Positions 1-6,455 of a stretch of DNA of 11,781 bases are shown here, in pieces; position 1 is the first letter of the stretch; each line of letters opens with the position of its first letter. The DNA lies in contig DNLG01000033.1 of NCBI GenBank assembly GCA_003488525.1, positions 29,469 through 41,249 of the forward strand, written 5' to 3'. This DNA comes from Bacteroidota bacterium (GTDB lineage Bacteria > Bacteroidota > Ignavibacteria > Kapaibacteriales > Kapaibacteriaceae). The position numbers and the translations under genes were made by a program. The notes below the pieces were generated by a model. That model searched no databases. It was not told the origin of the DNA and saw nothing but the letters and a program-made list of their open reading frames with translations.

Positions 1-399
1 GAGATCACCAAGACGGTGAAGCTCAAAGCGCCCGACGGTGGAGACATGGCATCAAAGTCTGTACGTGATGACGAGGTAGAAGCACCTGCCGATGACACGG
101 AGCCCGTAACGATCAAGGGGCTTGGTTTTACAGCTGCTGCTCTGACCTCTGAGCAGCGCTCGACGTTCAACGTCAAGCAGGGTGTGTACGTCAGTAAGGT
201 TGACCGTTTCGGACAGATGGCGCGTCGCGGACTTCGTCAGGGCACTGTGATCCTGAAGGCTGACGGCCGCGAGGTGACCTCGCCTGCTCAGCTCAAGCGC
301 GTCATCACGGCCAAGCAGGCCGGTGACGGCATGATGTTCGTCGTCAAGGATGCGGACGGATCCAAGCAGGCCATTACGGTGGAAGTGCCTGAGTTGTGA
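1..399 (+). CDS. C-terminal part of an HtrA/DegP-family periplasmic serine protease (last PDZ domain)
   Basis: The reading frame is open from the first base, so the gene begins upstream and only its last 132 codons are present. Fragment residues 39-131 read as a PDZ domain. The GLGF-type carboxylate-binding loop appears as KGLGFT (39-44). It is followed by a GVYVSKVDRFGQMARRGLRQGTVI pattern in several short strands and a helix (61-84), then ADGREVTSPAQLKRV (87-101), the usual 'xxNGxxV.s..dl...l' segment of Deg-family PDZ2. A polar linker at about 11-36 would join it to a preceding PDZ1. HtrA/DegP proteins are envelope chaperone-proteases that degrade misfolded proteins; the protease domain with its His-Asp-Ser triad would lie outside this window and is not seen. 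It ends 19 bases before the secreted protein gene, so the two may be cotranscribed. Another PDZ-containing envelope protease is possible. Confidence 0.82.
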   Translation, partial: EITKTVKLKAPDGGDMASKSVRDDEVEAPADDTEPVTIKGLGFTAAALTSEQRSTFNVKQGVYVSKVDRFGQMARRGLRQGTVILKADGREVTSPAQLKRVITAKQAGDGMMFVVKDADGSKQAITVEVPEL

Positions 400-418
400 T
401 TCTCCCGTAGATTTCTGG

Positions 419-1165
419 ATGAATACCGCAGAACGTTTCATCGGCGTCGCGATCATGGTCTTCATGATCGCGACGTCGTCTGTTTTCGGCCAGACCTACC
501 TTGGCCTTACTATCGGCTCGACAGTTGCCGGTTCATCGCGATCTGATGTTTCGGCGTATGGTGAACCGAGCCGCGTCTTCTATGGCGGACGTGTCGTGAC
601 GACCCTGCGAAAGGGACTCGAACTTGTCGGCACGTTCGGCCTGCGTCAGGAGGAAGGGGGCTTTACCTCCCGCTTTGCACGGAGCACCTTTCCCGGCGGA
701 GGCGGCACGCTCCAGGTGGTCGAGAATCCCATCTCCGGACCGGTCGTCGTGTCTTCACTGTCGACCTCAGCGTTGGAGCTGAGTGCTGCCCTGCGCATTC
801 CGATGGCGCGATTTGACTCGGCGGGTTCCTACATAGGCCTACAGCTTGGCGCAATGGCCGACTATCTGAGTTCGGCCGATCAGGTTGACGATTACACGCG
901 TATTCTCCAGGGTGACCGCGGGCAGATTCCCGACCGTGTATCGACGTCCTACGCCTCCCAGGTCGGCGGCGGTGCCCAGGTCGGCGGACTGCTGGTGCTG
1001 CAGACCGATCTCGGCCGGCTATCGATAGAGTTCGCCTATCTTCTGCGTCGGCCCGAGACCCTGCCTGTGCCTGCGCCGCGCGTGGGTGGACCAAAGGAGC
1101 AGTACGTTGGCTGGCTCGTCGGAAATGGACTGAGAATCTCCGCCGGACTTGAGCTTAAGCTGTAA
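419..1165 (+). CDS. Secreted, probably outer-membrane beta-barrel protein of unknown function
   Basis: I do not recognise a named family. The 248-residue protein starts with a clear signal peptide: MNTAER, then a hydrophobic core at about 7-19, then SSVFG with likely cleavage before Q25. This is why I chose the ATG at 419; an upstream in-frame ATG at 350 would put 23 polar residues in front of the signal and overlap the protease gene. The mature part is rich in Gly, Ser, Val and Leu with alternating hydrophobic residues in short stretches, such as YLGLTIG, SALELSAALRIPM, YIGLQLGAMADYL, LLVLQTDLGRLSIEFAYLL and the final GLRISAGLELKL. This is what a small beta-barrel looks like. The extreme C-terminus is Leu rather than the aromatic residue common in Bam substrates. 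No Shine-Dalgarno is visible. Its position right after an envelope protease gene suggests an envelope role, which is inference only. Confidence 0.7.
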   Translation: MNTAERFIGVAIMVFMIATSSVFGQTYLGLTIGSTVAGSSRSDVSAYGEPSRVFYGGRVVTTLRKGLELVGTFGLRQEEGGFTSRFARSTFPGGGGTLQVVENPISGPVVVSSLSTSALELSAALRIPMARFDSAGSYIGLQLGAMADYLSSADQVDDYTRILQGDRGQIPDRVSTSYASQVGGGAQVGGLLVLQTDLGRLSIEFAYLLRRPETLPVPAPRVGGPKEQYVGWLVGNGLRISAGLELKL

Positions 1166-1173
1166 GGGGCTTA

Positions 1174-3075
1174 TCAGATCGACAGATGAGAACCCACCTC
1201 GAGCGTGCGCTTAACCGGGATGCCGAAATACTTGGCTGGCGTTCTCGAGTTGCGATGCAGAAACACGAAGATCTCCTTGCGCCAGCGTGCCATGTCTTCG
1301 CTGCTCTCAACCGTCAGCGATTCATGGCCCAGCACGAAGATGGCATCCGTCACATCAACCGGCACCTCGTGTTCCGGTAGATACTTGAGATCCTCCATAA
1401 GATCCCATTGATCCATGAACCCGTAGTGAAGCGTGACTTCGAAGACACCTCTGGGTTGTGCTTTGATCTCAAAGCGCTCTGAGCGCGCAACGCGGGCTCC
1501 GCTATCAACCTTGACGGTTAGCACGATGATGGTTTCGTGATGTACACGATTGTACCTCAGGTTGCTGAGCATCGCAGGAGGTGCAATGCCCCTATATCCC
1601 GTCATGTACAGTGCCGTTCCTGGAACGACCGTATACCGATCGATATCCTCATTGATCACGTCGATGAGTGGCTTACTGCGCTGCTCGATGCGCTGTTGCA
1701 GGATGGTGCGCCCTCTTCTCCAGGTAACCATGACAATGAAGGTGGCCACGGCCATGGTAAACGGTACATACCCGCCGTCGAAGAACTTCAGCCAGTTGGC
1801 ATAGGCAAAGGCCAGGTCCATTACGAGGAATATGCCGGTGATGCATGCGGCAACTGCGGGGTTCCATTCGAAAACCTTGCGCATGGCGATCCATCCGAGG
1901 ATCGTCGTTGTTACCATCGTCGAGACAACGGCTATGCCATAGGCACTGGCCAGAGCGCCGGATGTCTTAAACGAGAGTACAAGAATCACGCAGCTGATGA
2001 AGAGCGTCCAGTTCACCATTGGCATAAAGATCTGACCGCGTTCTTCGCTGGAGGTATGGGTTACCTTCAGACGAGGCAGATATCCAAGCTGCACGGCCTG
2101 ATAGGTTAGCGAGAAAGCGCCCGAGATAACGGCTTGCGAAGCGATGATGGCCGCGAAGGTCGAAACGATCACCAGCGGAAGTACGCCCCATGATGGAACC
2201 ATGTGGAAGAAGGGGCTTTCAACGGTAGAAGGGATGTGGCCCTCACGTAGCAGAAGTGCCCCCTGACCGAAGTACTGCAAGACCAGTCCAGGATACGCAA
2301 CAAAGAACCAGCCATAGCGGATCGGTCGTGGTCCGAAGTGCCCGAGGTCGGTATAGAGAGATTCACCACCGGTGACAACGAGGAAGACGCTACCGAGGAC
2401 GACCATACCGGCAATGCCATGCTGGGCAAAGAACTCCGCCGCATATATGGGGTTGAGCGCATTGAACACGTCCGGTGTCTGGAAGGCATTCACCAGTCCC
2501 AGCACTCCAAGGATGGCAAACCAGAGCACCATGAACGGACCGAAGATGCGTCCTACGCTGCTGGTGCCGAAACGCTGAATGCTGAAGATCCCCAGCAGGA
2601 TCAGCAGCGTCAGCGGCACAACAAACCGGTCCAGTCCAGGCGCGGCCACGCGCAGGCCCTCCACGGCGGAAAGCACCGAGATCGCCGGCGTTATGATCCC
2701 GTCGCCATAGAGCATTGCCGCACCGAACAGACCCAGGACCACCGTCAGCCCAAGTCGCGAGTACATACTGCTGCGTTTGAGTGCGAGCTCCATGAGCGCC
2801 AGAACGCCCCCTTCACCCTTGTTGTCGAATCGCAGGATGACTGTCAGATACTTTCCGCAGATGATCAGCGTCAGCGCCCAGAAGATCAGCGAAAGAATGC
2901 CCAGCACCTCGGTCCTGCCCGGCGTGAGACCGTAGTGCGGAGAGAAGCATTCTTTGAGAGCATACAGGGGGCTGGTGCCAATGTCACCATACACCACGCC
3001 GATGGCGGCAATGGTCAGAGCAAGGAGCTTACTGCCGCTCGGGGCGGCATGCCCGCTCTTGGTTTCGTTGTCCAT
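1174..3075 (-). CDS. kup: Kup-family low-affinity potassium uptake permease
   Basis: The 633-residue product is a KUP/HAK/KT (TrkD) inner-membrane K+ transporter, thought to be a K+/H+ symporter. Family motifs are in place near the N-terminus: AIGVVYGDIGTSPLYALKE (24-42), FDNKGEGG (83-90) and YGDGIITPAISVLSAVEG (123-140). Roughly twelve hydrophobic segments follow up to about residue 450. A cytoplasmic C-terminal domain of about 180 residues then ends in the typical KYFGIPVKRTLEVGSHLSI. Length matches the family (E. coli Kup is 622). I chose the ATG at 3075 because the preceding in-frame TTG (3129-3127) lies inside a good -7 promoter box and the 18 extra residues match nothing in the family. 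The gene is alone on the minus strand, divergent from the dehydrogenase gene and convergent with the outer-membrane protein gene. Confidence 0.96.
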   Translation of the reverse strand: MDNETKSGHAAPSGSKLLALTIAAIGVVYGDIGTSPLYALKECFSPHYGLTPGRTEVLGILSLIFWALTLIICGKYLTVILRFDNKGEGGVLALMELALKRSSMYSRLGLTVVLGLFGAAMLYGDGIITPAISVLSAVEGLRVAAPGLDRFVVPLTLLILLGIFSIQRFGTSSVGRIFGPFMVLWFAILGVLGLVNAFQTPDVFNALNPIYAAEFFAQHGIAGMVVLGSVFLVVTGGESLYTDLGHFGPRPIRYGWFFVAYPGLVLQYFGQGALLLREGHIPSTVESPFFHMVPSWGVLPLVIVSTFAAIIASQAVISGAFSLTYQAVQLGYLPRLKVTHTSSEERGQIFMPMVNWTLFISCVILVLSFKTSGALASAYGIAVVSTMVTTTILGWIAMRKVFEWNPAVAACITGIFLVMDLAFAYANWLKFFDGGYVPFTMAVATFIVMVTWRRGRTILQQRIEQRSKPLIDVINEDIDRYTVVPGTALYMTGYRGIAPPAMLSNLRYNRVHHETIIVLTVKVDSGARVARSERFEIKAQPRGVFEVTLHYGFMDQWDLMEDLKYLPEHEVPVDVTDAIFVLGHESLTVESSEDMARWRKEIFVFLHRNSRTPAKYFGIPVKRTLEVGSHLSI

Positions 3076-3126
3076 GTCGGACGCTTCAATGTTGAAACAA
3101 CCTGGGGCCCCGTCAGAAGGAGCCTC

Positions 3127-3134
3127 CAAACTTA
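3127..3134 (-). promoter_or_regulatory. Likely -7 promoter element of kup (TAAGTTTG)
   Basis: Read on the minus strand this is TAAGTTTG, a full match to the Bacteroidota -7 consensus TAnnTTTG. It sits 51 bases before the kup ATG. Transcription would start at about 3115-3122, giving a leader of roughly 40-50 bases. No clear TTTG -33 element lies at the expected 19-base spacing. The rest of the 3076-3207 spacer shows no other strong site. The call depends on the organism belonging to a lineage that uses this consensus. Confidence 0.45.
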
Positions 3135-3207
3135 CGGTCCAAGGGCACTCATTCCGTAGTTTCGTTGTTCTGACATTCCAACGTCTAACAACCCTACGGC
3201 TATCACC

Positions 3208-4374
3208 ATGTCATTCCAGCATCCCGACTACTATAACATCGACGAGCTTCTGACCGAGGAAGAGAAGCTAGTTCGCCAGACGGTTCGTGACTTCGTTGAC
3301 AACGAAGTACTGCCGATCATCGAGCAGAGTGCTCGTGAAGGGGTCTTCCCACAGCATCTCGTCAAGAAGATGGCCGAGATCGGTCTTTTTGGCATCACTC
3401 TGCCGCAGGAGTACGGCTGTGCCGGACTCAACAGTACCTGCTATGGTCTGGCCATGCAGGAGCTTGAGCGGGGCGATTCGGGCATCCGCTCGTTTGCTTC
3501 CGTGCAGAGCTCGCTGGTGATGTATCCGATCTACACCTACGGCTCCGAGGAACAGCGTCGCAAGTGGCTGCCCCGGCTGGCTGCCGGCGATGCCATCGGA
3601 TGTTTTGGGCTGACCGAGCCCGATGCAGGTTCGAATCCTGCTTCGATGTCCACCAACGCCAAGAAGGTTGAAGGGGGCTTCATCCTCAACGGCGCCAAGA
3701 TGTGGATCACCAACGGCACGCTGGCCGACGTGGCTGTTGTGTGGGCCAAGCTCGATGGCGTGGTGCGTGGTTTCCTGGTTGAAAAGGGCATGGCCGGTTT
3801 TACCGCTCCCGAGATGAAGGGAAAGCATTCGCTACGTGCATCGGTCACCTCCGAGCTTGTGTTTCAGGATGTGTTTCTCCCTGACGAGAATATTCTGCCG
3901 GGTGTTGAGGGTCTGCGCGGCCCCCTTTCATGTCTCACCCAGGCTCGCTATGGTATCTCCTGGGGCGTTGTCGGCGCGGCTATGGCCTGTTATGACTCTT
4001 CGCTCAATTACGCAAAAACACGTATTGCGTTCGGCAAGCCCATCGCCGGATTCCAGATGATCCAGGAAAAACTGGTTCTGATGCTCAATGAGATCACCAA
4101 GGCCCAGCTGCTGTGCTGGAGGCTCGGCCGCATCAAGGATGCCGGCCAGCTGCGTCCGCAGCAGGTGTCGCTTGCAAAGCGGAACAACTGCGAAATGGCC
4201 CTCAATATTGCGCGCATGAGCCGAGAGATCCACGGTGCCAATGGCATCCTGGACGAGTACCCCGTCATGCGTCATGCGGCCAACCTCGAATCGGTAAAAA
4301 CCTACGAGGGAACCCATGAAATGCATACCCTTATCCTGGGTCAGGACATCACCGGACAGAACGCCTTTGCGTAG
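3208..4374 (+). CDS. gcdH: Glutaryl-CoA dehydrogenase (acyl-CoA dehydrogenase family)
   Basis: The 388-residue flavoprotein would oxidise and decarboxylate glutaryl-CoA to crotonyl-CoA using FAD, passing electrons to electron-transfer flavoprotein, in lysine, tryptophan or aromatic acid breakdown. All three acyl-CoA dehydrogenase domains are present. The FAD/substrate motif is FGLTEPDAGSN (133-143). The proposed catalytic base is Glu367 in TYEGTHEMHTLILG (365-378). The SGIRSFASVQSSLVM segment (91-105) holds the Arg94 and Ser98 that in human GCDH contact the glutaryl carboxylate. That, and the match to remembered human GCDH across ARYGISWGVVGA and KRNNCEMALNIAR, separates it from general short-chain enzymes. 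The start has no Shine-Dalgarno, but MSFQHPDYYNIDELLTEEE is a natural N-terminus. It stands alone; no other pathway genes are in the window. A non-decarboxylating variant cannot be excluded. Confidence 0.9.
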   Translation: MSFQHPDYYNIDELLTEEEKLVRQTVRDFVDNEVLPIIEQSAREGVFPQHLVKKMAEIGLFGITLPQEYGCAGLNSTCYGLAMQELERGDSGIRSFASVQSSLVMYPIYTYGSEEQRRKWLPRLAAGDAIGCFGLTEPDAGSNPASMSTNAKKVEGGFILNGAKMWITNGTLADVAVVWAKLDGVVRGFLVEKGMAGFTAPEMKGKHSLRASVTSELVFQDVFLPDENILPGVEGLRGPLSCLTQARYGISWGVVGAAMACYDSSLNYAKTRIAFGKPIAGFQMIQEKLVLMLNEITKAQLLCWRLGRIKDAGQLRPQQVSLAKRNNCEMALNIARMSREIHGANGILDEYPVMRHAANLESVKTYEGTHEMHTLILGQDITGQNAFA

Positions 4375-4394
4375 GTCGGTGGGGAAAAGTTCCC

Positions 4395-4402
4395 TATATT
4401 TG
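4395..4402 (+). promoter_or_regulatory. Likely -7 promoter element (TATATTTG) for the rimP-rpsO operon
   Basis: TATATTTG is a full match to the Bacteroidota -7 consensus TAnnTTTG, in the 106-base spacer between the dehydrogenase stop and rimP. It is the only such match in the spacer. Transcription would start near 4407-4412, just before the hairpin at 4413-4442, leaving a leader of about 70 bases. The nearest upstream TTTG (4366-4369, inside the end of gcdH) is 25 bases away instead of about 19, so the -33 part is poor. Confidence 0.5.
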
Positions 4403-4412
4403 TAGCCGATTT

Positions 4413-4442
4413 CGAGGGGTGGGCGATGTCGCCCACTTTTCG
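4413..4442 (+). terminator. 14-bp hairpin between gcdH and rimP: terminator or operon leader structure
   Basis: The arm at 4413-4426 pairs without mismatch to 4429-4442. The core GTGGGCGA/TCGCCCAC (4419-4426 with 4429-4436) is a perfect inverted repeat. The outer part pairs through three G-U wobbles, one A-U, one G-C and one C-G. The formal loop is only 2 bases (4427-4428), so in RNA the tip probably opens to a 6-base loop. The 3' core arm runs straight into TTTT (4437-4440), the form of a Rho-independent terminator for gcdH. It also falls at the very start of the transcript expected from the TATATTTG box, so it could equally be a leader hairpin of the operon. Opposite-strand transcription is not expected here. 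Confidence 0.6.
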
Positions 4443-4480
4443 TTTGTGCTACAGTGTTCGTGAACTAGTCGTGGAGAGGT

Positions 4481-4945
4481 ATGAAGGAGATCCTTCCGGA
4501 ACATGTCCGGATGGCGATCGCCGAGTCCTGTGACGCGGCCGGTGTTGCGCTCATCGATGTGGTGATCCGCGGCCAGGCGCGTCAGCTTGTTCTGGACGTC
4601 ATCATCGATACGGTTGAAGGGGTGACGCACGACCACTGCCGGTCGGTCAGCCGCGGCATTGATGAGCGGCTGGAGGGGAACGAGTATGCCGGCCGTCTGC
4701 GGACGGTTGAGGTGACGTCGCCGGGTGCGGAAACGCCCGTGAAGCATCTCTGGCAGCTCCGCAAGCACATCGGACGTTGGGTCCGCGTCAAACGCACCGA
4801 TGCCACCACCATCGAGGGGGTGCTTGAGCGGGCGGGAGACGACGGGCTGGACGTTCAGCCCAAACAAACGAAGAAGGAGCCCAAGCCCCTTATCAGCATT
4901 CCTGCTGACGAGGTCGCAGAAGCAATGGTAATGATCATGTTTTAG
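4481..4945 (+). CDS. rimP: Ribosome maturation factor RimP
   Basis: This 154-residue cytoplasmic protein helps the 30S subunit mature and leads the operon, as is usual directly upstream of nusA. The family signature appears as VEVTSPGAETPVKHLWQLRKHIGRWVRVK (about 76-104), corresponding to the conserved V.SPG..RPL...F....G..V.V pattern, with a small SH3-like C-terminal domain after it. The N-terminal alpha/beta domain includes GVALIDVVIRGQARQLVLDVIID. The Arg-Pro of the usual motif is replaced by Thr-Pro-Val here. A Shine-Dalgarno GGAG (4473-4476) four bases before the ATG supports the start. Its length matches the family (E. coli 150). Confidence 0.95.
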   Translation: MKEILPEHVRMAIAESCDAAGVALIDVVIRGQARQLVLDVIIDTVEGVTHDHCRSVSRGIDERLEGNEYAGRLRTVEVTSPGAETPVKHLWQLRKHIGRWVRVKRTDATTIEGVLERAGDDGLDVQPKQTKKEPKPLISIPADEVAEAMVMIMF

Positions 4946-4970
4946 GTGGCAGGCCCAGCCTGTCCGTCAT

Positions 4971-4974
4971 GGAG
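4971..4974 (+). promoter_or_regulatory. Shine-Dalgarno GGAG that favours the nusA start at 4984
   Basis: GGAG lies 9 bases before the ATG at 4984. The alternative in-frame ATG at 4969 overlaps this site and has no Shine-Dalgarno of its own within the usual distance. Confidence 0.5.
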
Positions 4975-4983
4975 TCAAAACAC

Positions 4984-6444
4984 ATGGCACGTCGGAAAGT
5001 CAAGCAGCAGGTCGACAACAAGAAGCTCATCATTGAGGCCTTCAACGAGATGGCCCGGGAGAAGAGCATTGACCGCGATCTTCTGCAGGGTATCGTTGAA
5101 GAGACCCTTTCGGCGATGGTGCGCAAGAAGTATGGACTGGAGTCCAACTTCGACATCATCGTGAACATGGAAAAGGGCGACATCGAGATCTACCTCATGC
5201 GCGAGATCGTCGAAGAGGTGGAGAATCCTGAATTGCAGATCTCTGCCGAAGAGGTTCGTGAGGTTACGGGCAATGAGCCCGAAATCGGCGATGAACACAT
5301 TGAGGAAATCACACTCGAGAATATTGCCGATTCGTTCGGCCGTCGACTGATCGCTCAGGCGATTCAGAATCTCAACCAGCGAATCCGCGACGTTGAGAAG
5401 GACAACATCTACGAGGAGTATTCCAAGCGCGTAGGCGAGGTCATCATCGGCGAGATCTACCAGGTTCGTCCGAACAACATTCTCGTGATGCACAACAAGG
5501 TCGAAATGCGTCTTCCGCGCGAAGAGCAGATCCCGACCGAGCGTCTGAAGAAGAATCAGCAGGTCAAGGCCATCCTGAAGGAAGTGCGTCGATCCGGCGG
5601 TGCCACGGGGCTACCCGACCTTATCCTGTCGCGAGCTGATGATTCGTTCATGGCGCTGCTGTTCGAGCAGGAGATTCCCGAGATCTTCGACGGAATCATC
5701 AAGATCCGCGCCATCGCGCGTGAACCGGGCGAGCGTGCTAAGGTTGCCGTGACGTCGTTCGACGAACGGGTCGATCCTGTCGGCGCATGCGTCGGCATGA
5801 AGGGCATCCGTATTCACTCGATCGTACGTGAGCTGGGCAACGAAAACATCGACATCATTGAGTTCCACGACGACCCGCGTCTGTTCATCGCTCGTGCGTT
5901 GTCACCGGCGAAGGTCCGCGACGTGACCATCAGCGAAGACGGTCGTGCAGCCACCGTGATCGTCCCCGACGATCAGGTTTCGCTGGCCATTGGCAAGCAG
6001 GGCCAGAACGTGCGTCTTGCATCAAAGCTTACCGGCTACTCCCTGTCGCTTGTCAAGGAAGGGGCGGAGGACATCGAACTCATCGAATTCCGTGATGAGT
6101 TGGGACGCGATCTGTTTGACCGACTGATCCGTGCGGGCATCGATACGGCTCGCGAGTTTCTCGAGGCAGAGCCAGCAATGCTGCTGGGTATCATGGAGAA
6201 GGATCGGATCGTGCGAGTGCGTCGCATCATGCTCGAAGAGTTCGAAGAGCGCGAAGATCAACACTACCTCATCGCTCTTGAAGATGCTGCCGTTGCGTTG
6301 CTGACGCCGGCACCATCGGATGCCGATGCGGACATTGCCGAGTCGTACGCCGAGGACACACCGGAAGTGTACGAGATGGAAGTAGAGGAATCGACCGAGA
6401 CCGAAGAGGCTTCGGACGAGTCCACTGAAAACGAAGTAGAGTAA
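4984..6444 (+). CDS. nusA: Transcription termination/antitermination factor NusA
   Basis: NusA binds RNA polymerase and nascent RNA and modulates pausing, intrinsic termination and antitermination. Starting at 4984 the protein has 486 residues. The N-terminal polymerase-binding domain covers about 1-130, including KKLIIEAFNEMAREKSIDRDLL. An S1 domain spans about 150-220 (GEVIIGEIYQVRPNNILV). KH1 lies at about 255-310 with the hallmark DPVGACVGMKGIRI (264-277). KH2 lies at about 315-360 with the GxxG loop AIGKQGQNVRLASKL. A helical segment (about 365-420) follows. The last 41 residues (446-486) hold 19 Asp/Glu and no Lys or Arg. The E. coli-type acidic repeats AR1 and AR2 are not evident. It begins 38 bases after rimP; an ATG at 4969 would add MESKH. 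Confidence 0.96.
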   Translation: MARRKVKQQVDNKKLIIEAFNEMAREKSIDRDLLQGIVEETLSAMVRKKYGLESNFDIIVNMEKGDIEIYLMREIVEEVENPELQISAEEVREVTGNEPEIGDEHIEEITLENIADSFGRRLIAQAIQNLNQRIRDVEKDNIYEEYSKRVGEVIIGEIYQVRPNNILVMHNKVEMRLPREEQIPTERLKKNQQVKAILKEVRRSGGATGLPDLILSRADDSFMALLFEQEIPEIFDGIIKIRAIAREPGERAKVAVTSFDERVDPVGACVGMKGIRIHSIVRELGNENIDIIEFHDDPRLFIARALSPAKVRDVTISEDGRAATVIVPDDQVSLAIGKQGQNVRLASKLTGYSLSLVKEGAEDIELIEFRDELGRDLFDRLIRAGIDTAREFLEAEPAMLLGIMEKDRIVRVRRIMLEEFEEREDQHYLIALEDAAVALLTPAPSDADADIAESYAEDTPEVYEMEVEESTETEEASDESTENEVE

Positions 6445-6455
6445 TCGAAGGATGT

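Noticed and set aside
408..415. TAGATTTC just before the outer-membrane protein start as a promoter box.
   Set aside because: It is 4 bases from the start codon, so a transcript from it would begin at or inside the gene; one consensus base is also missing.
1152..1173. Palindrome AGCTTAAGCT and a weak TAAGC/GCTTA inverted repeat at the junction of the two convergent genes, considered as a bidirectional terminator.
   Set aside because: The stem is only 5 bp with an 8-base loop, there is no T-run on either side, and the palindrome lies within the last codons of the outer-membrane protein gene.
2338..3159. Long open frame on the plus strand opposite kup (273 codons).
   Set aside because: Its protein is rich in Gln, Arg and His with no domain-like pattern, and it lies antisense to a clear Kup gene; it is a shadow of codon bias.
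3157..3164. TAGTTTCG upstream of gcdH as its -7 promoter element.
   Set aside because: It misses one conserved base of TAnnTTTG and has no TTTG at the expected -33 position, so it is not better than chance.
4443..4473. TTTG at 4443-4446 with a 19-base spacer to TAGTCGTG as a second rimP promoter.
   Set aside because: Spacing is ideal but the -7 part matches only 4 of 6 conserved bases, and it would leave almost no leader before the ATG.
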